Below the pieces are notes generated by a model that was not told where the DNA came from, did no database searches, and was given only the letters and a program-made list of their open reading frames with translations. A stretch of DNA of 64,000 bases from UPXZ01 sp964634605 (GTDB taxonomy: Bacteria; Bacteroidota; Bacteroidia; Bacteroidales; Paludibacteraceae): the NCBI GenBank assembly GCA_964634605.1, contig CAZWLJ010000009.1, positions 14,753 through 78,752 on the forward strand, written 5' to 3'. Of this stretch, positions 19,572-28,550 are shown piece after piece. The first letter of the stretch is position 1, and the number at the start of each line of letters is the position of its first letter. The position numbers were made by a program, and so were the translations under genes.

Positions 19572-22304
19572 TTATTTTACAATCAATTTTATTCTATCAG
19601 TTGATTTATCGCCTCTCTTCAACAATAATATGTACGTACCTCTCTCCTGATTCAAGACAATTGAAGTTTTTTCCCGGTTCACGTTAACGTCTGAAATTTT
19701 ATTTCCTAATAGGGTGAACATCTCTACGGAAGTATTGGATGAAGAAAAATCCTCAAGATTTGTTTCCAAAAATACTACTTTTCCTTTTAATGCCGGATTT
19801 GGATAAATTCTAAAATTACTGAACCCGGTTATATCATTAATTCCGGTATGAGAGATATCCTTATACAACTGGCTTTGAGGAATAACCTCGCGCGACTGAA
19901 GCGGACTTGCCCACTCCAGTTTACAGGAAGCTGAGCCTGCATTTTCAAAGTATTCCAATTTCAGATCGTATTTCTCACCGGCAGTTAAATTTATTGTTCC
20001 TGAATAAGTACTTCCAGGAGCTCCGTTCCATTTGTCAATTATCAACTGATTATTTATCCATAGCTTGCCGGCATTATCGCAGGTGGTATAAAATGTATAG
20101 TTACCGGTATATCGGGGTTGCACCTGACCTGTCCATTTTACTGAAAATGTATTTGGATTTACACCATCAACAGGAGATGAGGCAGCCCAGTCAAAATCGA
20201 CAGTATTGTCAATCCTGGTTGTTATTTCAGTATCGAAATTCACTCCGTTGAAATAAGTACCTGTAAGCCCGTTGCCCGTTCCTTCAATGCTTCCGGGGTT
20301 TACAGGAAGATTATTTGCTTCGCGTATCAACTGAAAAATATGGTCGGGGCGAACAACCTGATAGTTAGAGTTGAGTGAGTTCATTACATTTTTGAAACTT
20401 GTGGGAGTAACGCCGTTCCAGGGCTGTGCCTGTATGATTAAGAATTTTGGACTCGTTCCTGCCCAGTTCTGTGAAGCTGAGGCAATATGGTCCTTCATAG
20501 CCTGTTCGTTGGTACAATAGTTACAGGAAAGAGGCATACCGGGCATGGATGAGTTGAAAACAGTAAGTGCACCTCCGGTGTTTTGTGCTGTCAGTCCAAG
20601 CAATGTTTGCGAATTAGCTGCAAATGCCTGCCCTGTGTTTCGTGAAATTCCACCGGTTATTGTGTTCCAGACAGTAATTACCCTGAAACCAGCCCGAACG
20701 TTGTACTCTTCCGTTTTGACAGCAAATTTATTCAGTGCATCCATGGATGTCCAGTTATTTGGATAAGTATATCCATAACCAGAAGGGCCTGAAATAAGGT
20801 TGTCGTTGGCAGTTGAACTCTTATGAAAATAATTCAACGCACCGGGCATGGCATCTACCATGGCAGGCGACAAAGTCCAACCTATTGGAACTGAGCCACG
20901 ATCCGGATTATTCCACAGTTTTCGCATCAGGTGTTCCACGTATTGTAAATTATCACCATCGCTCAAGATAAAAGCAACGTATATTTTATTCTGTAAAACG
21001 GGTTTGGCGGGCATTGGTTTTGGGTCAATTATTCGGGACATTCCACTATGGAAAGTGAGATTTGTACAGTAATCACTGGCTATGGTCGTTAAACCGTAAG
21101 CAGAAACTCTGGTTACACCCGGTTCTTCTTCGGGCCACCAACCCATATAATTGGCTCCGGCAGGCATGGAAGCTAAAAATTTATTCAGCAACGCGCTTTC
21201 TTCAGCTATTTTCGGATCCAGCCAAATCACAGCTGCACCCAATGCCACAGAATATTCACGCAAAGATGCTTTGTGGTATGTCGGGCTCAGTCCTATCAGC
21301 AACCGATGATCAATTTCGGGCCAATAAGTATCGTAAAGTGTCTGATAAACATGTAATTTACTCGTGAATTTACCACGCAAATCTTCAACAACCGGCAGAT
21401 TGTAGGGTGGCGCTTTCAGTAGCGATAAAAATGAGGGCGAAACAACCAGTGCATTTTTCCTGTTTGCCAGTAATGATGCAAGATTAACCGTATGAATCTG
21501 AGCCGGATCATATACTACGAGACCTGAAACCTCTGAAAGATATTTTGAAAGTGTATTCAGATTACCGGATTTATTTTCAACATATTGAAACCCGAGTGAA
21601 TTCAGCCACGTGTAAGGTCCTTCGGCATAAGCATCGCCTTCATACGAAAAAATCCGTGGCTGTTTTTTGTTTACGAGTCCTTTCAGGGATGAAAACAAAT
21701 ACATTTCAGCGTCTGAATTATTTTGTCTGACGCTCACATAATCTACTTTAGTAAAAGCTGTTCCTTTCCAAAAAACCCGTAATTCGATAGCCTGACTGTC
21801 TGCCGGCATCTGAAAATCCAGTTTGAAATTCATATAGCTGCCAACAGTAGTAAATTGCTGACGGGTTACGTTTTGAGCTGCCAAAACGACACCCGTAGTG
21901 GCGTTTCTTATGTCAAGACTGACAACTACATTATTATCCATGTTGTTGTCATCAATCATCATCCTGAATTCAGCATAGTTAGGTCCGGCAGTTACGTTTT
22001 TATCATTCGGACCATAAATCATAAACTGGTTTGGCGTATCAATTCCTACCTGACAAACCCATCCGTCCCCATCCAAGCGACCTGTATCATGACTTAAAGC
22101 ATCGGATTCTGCCTGCCAGGTCCAGGTTTTTGAATATATAGGAGTAGATCCATTCAGATAAATCAAATCCTGTGTTTTGGCCGCTTCGGGGAAAGATGGC
22201 AACAACTGACCTTCCGGCCATGTAATTTGAGAATTAACTAAACCCGACAGTAGTAACAGCAATGATAAAACGATGATTTTATGTGATTTAGCGCTGAATT
22301 TCAT
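19572..22304 (-). CDS. GxGYxYP-type putative glycoside hydrolase with PA14 domain and T9SS sorting domain
   Basis: The start was set at the ATG at 22302-22304, which opens a clean signal peptide (MKFSAKSHKIIVLSLLLLLS). The longer frame from 22388 would add 28 residues and overlap the upstream gene. The 910-residue product has the GxGYxYP family signature (SGYGYTYPNNW) in a large catalytic-like region. A PA14 domain follows (GTYFNGVNFDTEITTRID to KLEYFENAGSASCKLEW), a carbohydrate-binding fold. The C-terminus is a T9SS sorting domain (FRIYPNPALKGKVVFLET). The GxGYxYP family is only predicted to be a glycoside hydrolase; no substrate is known to me. Its place between GH43-CotH and GH92 supports a glycan role. 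Confidence 0.87.
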   Translation of the reverse strand: MKFSAKSHKIIVLSLLLLLSGLVNSQITWPEGQLLPSFPEAAKTQDLIYLNGSTPIYSKTWTWQAESDALSHDTGRLDGDGWVCQVGIDTPNQFMIYGPNDKNVTAGPNYAEFRMMIDDNNMDNNVVVSLDIRNATTGVVLAAQNVTRQQFTTVGSYMNFKLDFQMPADSQAIELRVFWKGTAFTKVDYVSVRQNNSDAEMYLFSSLKGLVNKKQPRIFSYEGDAYAEGPYTWLNSLGFQYVENKSGNLNTLSKYLSEVSGLVVYDPAQIHTVNLASLLANRKNALVVSPSFLSLLKAPPYNLPVVEDLRGKFTSKLHVYQTLYDTYWPEIDHRLLIGLSPTYHKASLREYSVALGAAVIWLDPKIAEESALLNKFLASMPAGANYMGWWPEEEPGVTRVSAYGLTTIASDYCTNLTFHSGMSRIIDPKPMPAKPVLQNKIYVAFILSDGDNLQYVEHLMRKLWNNPDRGSVPIGWTLSPAMVDAMPGALNYFHKSSTANDNLISGPSGYGYTYPNNWTSMDALNKFAVKTEEYNVRAGFRVITVWNTITGGISRNTGQAFAANSQTLLGLTAQNTGGALTVFNSSMPGMPLSCNYCTNEQAMKDHIASASQNWAGTSPKFLIIQAQPWNGVTPTSFKNVMNSLNSNYQVVRPDHIFQLIREANNLPVNPGSIEGTGNGLTGTYFNGVNFDTEITTRIDNTVDFDWAASSPVDGVNPNTFSVKWTGQVQPRYTGNYTFYTTCDNAGKLWINNQLIIDKWNGAPGSTYSGTINLTAGEKYDLKLEYFENAGSASCKLEWASPLQSREVIPQSQLYKDISHTGINDITGFSNFRIYPNPALKGKVVFLETNLEDFSSSNTSVEMFTLLGNKISDVNVNREKTSIVLNQERGTYILLLKRGDKSTDRIKLIVK

Positions 22305-22362
22305 GAATATTAATGTATTAAAGTGTATTGATAATTGAAAATGTATTTTTCGTTTCATCAAT

Positions 22363-25300
22363 TTAATATATAATTTTAAGTGTGACATCCGATAAACGAA
22401 TTAAATATACTCCCCGGTACGGAAGTGAAAATTGTACATTCCCGCCACTTGAAATTTCTTCTCTGATTATTTTTCCATCTAATCCGATTAATTTTGCTGT
22501 ATTAGCATTTCCAATATTTTGAATATATAAAATACCATTTTGAATAAAACAGGGGTAATTTTTCTTTTCACCTGCTTGTTCCGCACCTGTGGATGTATTT
22601 ACGGCACCATACACACCTACATCAATTAATTGTCCTCCAGCGGTTTGAATACATTTTACGGCCAGTGTATTCCAGCCTTCTTTTATGAGCGTTTTATCGA
22701 ACTCAAAAGACTGATAACCTGTAATATAGCCGCTTCTATTCAAAGCTAACTGATCATTGAGATAAATCCAGCAATCCTCATCGTGGAATGTGTAAAAGAA
22801 AGCTTTATTCAAGACATCCAAATCTTCCTTTTTAGCAAAAAAATTCGTTCTTATAAAAATTTGGTTTGTACGCCAGTCGGTATTTTGCAGATTCATTTCG
22901 GTACCAAAAGGCGCTTTACCCGATTGCCATCCGGTATCATCAAATGCGGTTTTATACCAGTCCGAAGCTGGAGTTGCAGTAGTGAATTGCCATGATTGAA
23001 GTGTATTTCCGGGAATTGAAGCCGGCAAAAAATACTTTTTTTCTGTTTGATACATTTCATCAAACCAGTCAAACCTATCATCAATAAATTCTTTCACAAA
23101 ATCAATATATTGATTGTAGGTAGGGAAAAGCGCATCTTCAAACCATACTTTGCGGTTCAAAGATCTCCATCGCTCGTAGTTCAGATTTTGCGATTGGTTT
23201 ATTCTTTCGGAATTCTCTGTCAGGTAATTTTTCAGCTGTTCTTTCAATCCCTCATCTTTTACTTTATTCCAAAGAAGTTTTAAGTAATTTTGCGCTGCTG
23301 ATGTTTTCATCATAGCACGAAACCAGGGTTGTGCTACTCCGTGTTGAGTGTCAAGCGTAGCATAAAATCTCGGCACCCGCTGGTTGGTAAGAAATGCCTG
23401 ATCATAATCCCATACTGGACCGAAATACAATTTTTCATCGTTTCTTTTCTTAAACATAGGAATACACCAGTAAGAATCACAATTTCCGGTCAGTTCGGAA
23501 TGAAGGTAATACTTTACGGCACTTTCTAAATCAATGTATTTTTCTAAAGCGTTTTGAGCATCTGAGAGTAACAGATTTTCGAGTTTGTTTATGTAGCTGG
23601 TAATCCATTCTTTCTGAACGGGAACAATCACATCGTCTTTGGGAGATTTTATTGTAACGGGAATGTTCGTGTTTGTTTTGAAAAATACGGGTTCCTGCTC
23701 GGCATATGCATCAATTTCAAGATGGTATCCTCCCGACAAATCGGGTAAAATGACATCTGTTGTTTTCATTTCGACGATATTGATTCGGTTCTTATCCACT
23801 TCGATGTGATCGCTGGCCATAAAAGTTCCGTAATAAAATCCATCCAGCACCACATCCACCATTACATTGGAAGGTGTAAATTCAAAACCCAAAAAACGGC
23901 TGATTTCGAATGCCAGATTGTTGCGCAGCAATGTTTTATCTACTGCACATGCTATCAAAGTCCAGCTTTTAGCGTTGGCAGGCATACCAAGAAAGTGTTG
24001 TTTTGTATCAAATTTTATCCGAAAAGGTTTCTTTTCCATAAATTCCCAGGTAGAATTTCCACGTCCTCTGACCGATGCTTCAAACACTCCTGTGGAATCT
24101 GCATCGGACACAATAACTTTCGAAACGACATATTCTTCTTTATCAATAAAGTTAAATGCTCCTTCGGTTTCGATGTAAATGGTAGGAATATTCGTTAATT
24201 GCGGGTAACTGACTTTTTGTTTGCCGGTTTCGCAATAAAATTCAACCTCAGCCAGGTTGCAATTCTGTGTGGGAGAAATTATCCGTACATACCGAAACTC
24301 CTGACCGGAAGTGATATCAAATGTGGTATAAAACCCTGCCTGAGGTGTTTGAGAGATTGTATACAAATTGACAGGTAAAGTAAATCCAGCATCATTTGCT
24401 CCCTGTATAATACTTCCGTTCAGTCGATCAGCTCTGTCAGAGCGTGGATACACTCTGACTTTTTTTATTATTTGCCTGGATTTCAAATCAAGTCCGACCC
24501 ATCCATTCAAATCCTTAGCCTTAAAATTAGTTCCCTCATTTGTATCAAATGCATTGTAAGCATGTTTGGTGTATTCATCCTCAGCCGGAGAGGAAATAAT
24601 TTCCCCGCGAAGTTTCTGAAATCCCGGAATATTTCCGGCTGATTGAGGAAAAAAAATGGGTTTTAAATAAGTGCGCGATGGCATACCATTGGTCACGTAA
24701 GGCCAGCCTTCAGTATCCCAGTGTATCTGGTCTAAAATGAGCTTTCTGCCATTTGGTTGTGTTACATCTATGGCGTGATACAATATCCAGTCCTGTCCCA
24801 AATCATCTTTTACAATTTCTGAATTATGACCTGTTCCTGCAAACCGAACACTTTTGTTTATTACCACTTCAAAATTATTGTCGAGCATCGCTTTTCCCGA
24901 TTTATCGGTGTAGGGTCCCAGAAGATTTTGGGAACGTCCGACCACAGTGCGATACGTGCTGTTTACTCCTTCGCAGCACGAACCTACCGAAGCGAATGCA
25001 TAATAATAGTTTTCCTTTTTGTGAATGTACACTCCTTCGAATGCCGTATCTAATACCCGAACCGGAGTTTGTCTTGGTTTTATGTAAAGTCCGTCTTCAG
25101 TTAGTTCCAGGGCATATATTCCTCTGAAACTTCCCCAAATGAGGTATTTTTTGCCTGCATCTTCAATGTAAAACGGATCAATAGAATTTTGAACTCCTAT
25201 CTCGCTGCTGATAAATAATTTACCCATATCCGTGTACGGTCCCTGAGGATTGTCTGCAACTGCCCGACCGATTCCGCATTGCCACTCGCCACCCCAGGCA

Positions 25301-25641
25301 GACATGGAGTAGTATAATACATATTTTCCATTGATATACGAAATATCAGGCGCCCAAATTCCTCCGTTGGGTACAAAGCCTGGGCGGTTTTCGTTGGTAA
25401 AGACAGTTCCAATTTGTGTCCAATCTACTAAATTCAGGGATTTCATTATTGGAACATTTCGGGTATCTTCGGTAGCAAACAGGTAAAACGCTCCGTCGCT
25501 CCCGCGCACAAGAGTCGGATCGGGCAAACTATTTGAAGACACAGGATTTGAATATGTCAAATCAGTTTGAGCCTGAGCTATTTGTGCTGTAATTAAGAAT
25601 AACAGCAAAACTAAAATATGTATCCATTTTTTAATACGCAT
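22363..25641 (-). CDS. GH43 fused to F5/8C, CotH kinase-like and jelly-roll domains
   Basis: A 1092-residue secreted protein. Order: signal peptide (1-25); GH43 five-bladed propeller (27-330) with catalytic Asp41 (LPDPTLVR), Asp155 (SIDPFY) and Glu202 (FEGVYI); F5/8C discoidin-like domain (345-470); CotH domain (485-870), with ASVRGRGNSTWEFMEKKPF and GPVWDYDQAF; a jelly-roll (880-1015); and a degenerate T9SS-like tail (1028-1092). GH43 enzymes of this kind cleave arabinofuranosides or related sugars. CotH proteins are atypical protein kinases in spore-coat biology, and their role on a secreted Bacteroidota enzyme is unknown. The jelly-roll resembles the module found inside the three DUF4965-type proteins of this locus. 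Confidence 0.88.
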   Translation of the reverse strand: MRIKKWIHILVLLLFLITAQIAQAQTDLTYSNPVSSNSLPDPTLVRGSDGAFYLFATEDTRNVPIMKSLNLVDWTQIGTVFTNENRPGFVPNGGIWAPDISYINGKYVLYYSMSAWGGEWQCGIGRAVADNPQGPYTDMGKLFISSEIGVQNSIDPFYIEDAGKKYLIWGSFRGIYALELTEDGLYIKPRQTPVRVLDTAFEGVYIHKKENYYYAFASVGSCCEGVNSTYRTVVGRSQNLLGPYTDKSGKAMLDNNFEVVINKSVRFAGTGHNSEIVKDDLGQDWILYHAIDVTQPNGRKLILDQIHWDTEGWPYVTNGMPSRTYLKPIFFPQSAGNIPGFQKLRGEIISSPAEDEYTKHAYNAFDTNEGTNFKAKDLNGWVGLDLKSRQIIKKVRVYPRSDRADRLNGSIIQGANDAGFTLPVNLYTISQTPQAGFYTTFDITSGQEFRYVRIISPTQNCNLAEVEFYCETGKQKVSYPQLTNIPTIYIETEGAFNFIDKEEYVVSKVIVSDADSTGVFEASVRGRGNSTWEFMEKKPFRIKFDTKQHFLGMPANAKSWTLIACAVDKTLLRNNLAFEISRFLGFEFTPSNVMVDVVLDGFYYGTFMASDHIEVDKNRINIVEMKTTDVILPDLSGGYHLEIDAYAEQEPVFFKTNTNIPVTIKSPKDDVIVPVQKEWITSYINKLENLLLSDAQNALEKYIDLESAVKYYLHSELTGNCDSYWCIPMFKKRNDEKLYFGPVWDYDQAFLTNQRVPRFYATLDTQHGVAQPWFRAMMKTSAAQNYLKLLWNKVKDEGLKEQLKNYLTENSERINQSQNLNYERWRSLNRKVWFEDALFPTYNQYIDFVKEFIDDRFDWFDEMYQTEKKYFLPASIPGNTLQSWQFTTATPASDWYKTAFDDTGWQSGKAPFGTEMNLQNTDWRTNQIFIRTNFFAKKEDLDVLNKAFFYTFHDEDCWIYLNDQLALNRSGYITGYQSFEFDKTLIKEGWNTLAVKCIQTAGGQLIDVGVYGAVNTSTGAEQAGEKKNYPCFIQNGILYIQNIGNANTAKLIGLDGKIIREEISSGGNVQFSLPYRGVYLIRLSDVTLKIIY

Positions 25642-25688
25642 TACTGGCGTTTTTTTTCTGAATTTTTAAACTGATATTTCAGTGATAT

Positions 25689-28181
25689 TTAATGCTGTTT
25701 CATTTTTTTCTCTAACATTTTAATCCAGTAACCACCCACAACCGATCGGGCCTGAAATCCTCTTTGCTCTGGTTTGTCGGTCCAGTACCAGTCAGACATC
25801 GGAACACGCGTGGTGGTTTCGTTCATGAATTTATACAAAGGTGAAATGAACTTCTCAAACGTTTCCCTGGTATCACTCAGGGTTGCAGTCCACATTATCC
25901 AGTCGGCCTTGGTATAATTCTCCCTGCTATCCAGCGGCAATCCGTATACATTTTGTTTTGTGAGGTAAAATTCAATTTCTTTTTGAGCCACTACATCGGG
26001 AAACACATTGAATTTCATCAGTTTATTCCAGATTAAGTTGTATTTTTGACTCCAGGTATCGGATTTGTCGAATGTAAGGCGATAATAATTACCATTGTCT
26101 GCCATTTTTATCCATTCCAAAGCCATTTCTTTGGCCTTATTGGTATAATTTGCAGCTATATCTTTCTTATTCAGCATGTCAGCCATAAAACCATACGATG
26201 CAATTCCCATTATCGCTTTGATTGACAAATTGGCATTATGAGCAAAATGTCCGGCAAAATCATCAGTACAAAGCTGATTTTCAGGATCTAATCCTTCTTC
26301 AACCAAATAATCGGTCCAGGTGGTCAAAACTTCCCAGTGTTTTTCAGCATATTCAGCATTTCCTTCTATGGCTGACAATGCTGCAGTAAGTATAATCATA
26401 TTTCCGCTTTCTTCCACCGGCATATCGCCTCCGTAGGTTTGCCCGTTGGCTATGGGATAAGTACCTACGTCGTGAGCTGCAAAAGGTTTTGTCCATTTTC
26501 CGCTTTCGCTGTAATAGAAAATATGGTTCAGAAGTCCTTTTACCAGGTCAGGATTATACAGCAGGAATAATGGAGCCGATGGATAGGTAATATCCACAGT
26601 TCCGACAGAGCCGTTACTGAAATTTTCTTTTGAAAGAAACAACAATTCTCCGTTGGGTGCTTCAACCAGTTTGTGTGCTGCAATAGCCTGTCGATAAGCC
26701 AGAGCTAATAATTCGGCATATTCTCTTCCACCGGTTTCAACTGCCTGACTGAACATTTCTTCATCAAAAGCAGAGCAAGCTTTCATCAGTGATTTGTATT
26801 CTTTATCGGCTTTATCAAAAATGGAAAGAATATTCTTATCGTTTTTCCGGTTCCAGTACGGCCGCAGATTTTCTTCAAAATATTGTATGGAAAATTGATC
26901 ATCGTATCCAAGCATGAATTTTCCGGAAGCTGCTTTCTTATTCCCTAATAGTTTGGTTAAAGCGAATCTCTTATTACTTTTAGTGGTTAATTCTTCCGCT
27001 TTTGCTCCGTTTCCCATAAATTCGGATCTGATTTTAATACTGTTTCCAATGCTGTATTTTGTATTACTTTTTTCAGAAACCAAATAAAAATAACCCCAGT
27101 CTATCCGTATGTCATCTCCTTTTTTTCGCAATACAGGTTGTTCCAAACTACCGGTTTTCAGGTAAATCAGTCCGTTTTTCTCAATACTTTCGGTGGCAGC
27201 CGGCTGATAGGGTGTATTCAGAGCCCAATGTGCAGCTGCTTCAAGGTAAATTTCCACGTTATGGGCTTTTCCGTCATTTGACACGGTTTGGTACGTCAGG
27301 TAATTAACCGGACGGGACAATAAATCCAAATCGTGCATTAAAAGTGGAGCCGTAAACGTGAGATTCAGATCTACCGGTCCACATGTAAACGAATAATAAG
27401 TCTGTGTAGCTTGTACATTTGCGGATTTCTGAATGGCCGTTTGTTCAAACAGCGAAGTTTTATCTTTGTCAATTAATACACCAAAATCGAGCAATCCGTT
27501 TGCAACCGGATTATGGCAATAGGCCGAGAGAACGTTTTTACCCTTTCGAAGTGATTTTACCGCTTCTTCAGGCAATTTGACAATCGCATTTTTGCCGGTG
27601 GTATTTCCGGTGTCAAATACTTGTCGTCCGTTGAAATAAAACACGGCACCATCATCGTGTGAATAAATCAGATACAAATCTTTACCTGAAAAATCCTCAG
27701 ATAATTCCACCTCGCGTCTTACCCAAAGATGCTCTTCGAGCCATTCTGTTTTAGCCATATCTTCGGTATATTTTGAAATTGTACCAAACGCACCGGGAGC
27801 AGAAGCCCAACCGGTATCATCGAAATTTTCATTCATCCAATTTGCAGCAGGCTTCACTGTGGTATATTTGCCTGTCCAGTTTCCTTGTTCTGAAGTAGGT
27901 ATTACCACTTCCATTTCTGCAGTTTCATTGCCCATAAAACGGTATATTTCACCATCCACTTTGATCACTCCCAATAGCGGAAAATCTTTACCCGTCCAGT
28001 GTTTTACAGAACTATCGAACAATTGGTCTGTTGTACTCCAGGCGCTGGTGTAGGGGTCAATAGTAATAAGCGGGTATGCAGGAGCTCTCAATTTACTTTG
28101 GATACTGCTATGTTTCAATCCGGATGTACACGACACGGATACGAAAATGCTCATCAAAATAAATAAAATCTTTTGTTTCAT
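25689..28181 (-). CDS. DUF4964/DUF5127/DUF4965/DUF1793 lipoprotein, paralogue A
   Basis: An 830-residue lipoprotein (lipobox VSVSC, Cys18). The N-terminal block (LRAPAYPLITIDPYTSAWS, DUF4964) is followed by a jelly-roll insertion (about 105-225, NFDDTGWASAPGAFGTISK). DUF5127 (VDLNLTFTAPLLMHDLDLLSRP) and the C-terminal DUF4965/DUF1793 (alpha/alpha)6 region come next, with KENFSNGSVGTVDITYPSAP and CTDDFAGHFAHNANLS. The domain set is annotated glutaminase-like after a fungal relative, but Bacteroidota members sit in polysaccharide loci and glycosidase activity is the more likely role. Two paralogues lie at 47597 and 52833. It is the first gene after the 369-bp gap and may head the second half of the locus. 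Confidence 0.87.
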   Translation of the reverse strand: MKQKILFILMSIFVSVSCTSGLKHSSIQSKLRAPAYPLITIDPYTSAWSTTDQLFDSSVKHWTGKDFPLLGVIKVDGEIYRFMGNETAEMEVVIPTSEQGNWTGKYTTVKPAANWMNENFDDTGWASAPGAFGTISKYTEDMAKTEWLEEHLWVRREVELSEDFSGKDLYLIYSHDDGAVFYFNGRQVFDTGNTTGKNAIVKLPEEAVKSLRKGKNVLSAYCHNPVANGLLDFGVLIDKDKTSLFEQTAIQKSANVQATQTYYSFTCGPVDLNLTFTAPLLMHDLDLLSRPVNYLTYQTVSNDGKAHNVEIYLEAAAHWALNTPYQPAATESIEKNGLIYLKTGSLEQPVLRKKGDDIRIDWGYFYLVSEKSNTKYSIGNSIKIRSEFMGNGAKAEELTTKSNKRFALTKLLGNKKAASGKFMLGYDDQFSIQYFEENLRPYWNRKNDKNILSIFDKADKEYKSLMKACSAFDEEMFSQAVETGGREYAELLALAYRQAIAAHKLVEAPNGELLFLSKENFSNGSVGTVDITYPSAPLFLLYNPDLVKGLLNHIFYYSESGKWTKPFAAHDVGTYPIANGQTYGGDMPVEESGNMIILTAALSAIEGNAEYAEKHWEVLTTWTDYLVEEGLDPENQLCTDDFAGHFAHNANLSIKAIMGIASYGFMADMLNKKDIAANYTNKAKEMALEWIKMADNGNYYRLTFDKSDTWSQKYNLIWNKLMKFNVFPDVVAQKEIEFYLTKQNVYGLPLDSRENYTKADWIMWTATLSDTRETFEKFISPLYKFMNETTTRVPMSDWYWTDKPEQRGFQARSVVGGYWIKMLEKKMKQH

Positions 28182-28550
28182 ACTTTCATTTTTTATAGGG
28201 TAATAATCACTGCTTTTAATTGTTTCTTCTCTTTAAGAATGAATTTCAATTGCAAGATTCCGGTTTTGCTGACACATTCAACATACAAAATATTGCCTAA
28301 ATCCGTATAATTTTTGTTTCATGGGTATCTGTGTTTATCTGTTTATTATCTTTCTGGTATTGAAATCGTTTTTAGACATTTTTATCAAAAATAAGTACCC
28401 ACTGAAAACTCTATCCTTTCTTTATTGCTTGTTGATGTGTAACATAACCGGACAGGAGTTTCGTACACTTCAATTATTAATGGTTCCGGATTATTTATAT
28501 ACATTTTTTTGCCACGACTGAAAACATTTATCGAAAAATAGACCTTTTCA
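28182..28550. other. 369-bp gap inside the locus, candidate internal promoter region
   Basis: No convincing gene is present; a 66-codon plus-strand frame here shows no recognisable features. On the minus strand TATTTTTG (28393 down to 28386) matches TAnnTTTG about 205 nt before the DUF4965-type gene at 28181, but no -33 TTTG is seen at the right distance. The gap is the longest within the locus and would suit a second promoter. Confidence 0.4.

Noticed and set aside
22305..22388. Longer N-terminus for the GxGYxYP protein
   Set aside because: It would precede a complete signal peptide and overlap the 3' end of the GH43-CotH gene. The ATG at 22304 fits much better.
25689..28181. Naming the DUF4965-type proteins glutaminase A
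   Set aside because: The label comes from a distant fungal relative. Three copies in a polysaccharide locus argue for a glycan role, so only domain names were used.
28321..28521. Plus-strand frame of 66 codons in the 369-bp gap
   Set aside because: It starts hydrophobic but has no promoter, ribosome site or known family. Chance frames of this length are common in AT-rich DNA.
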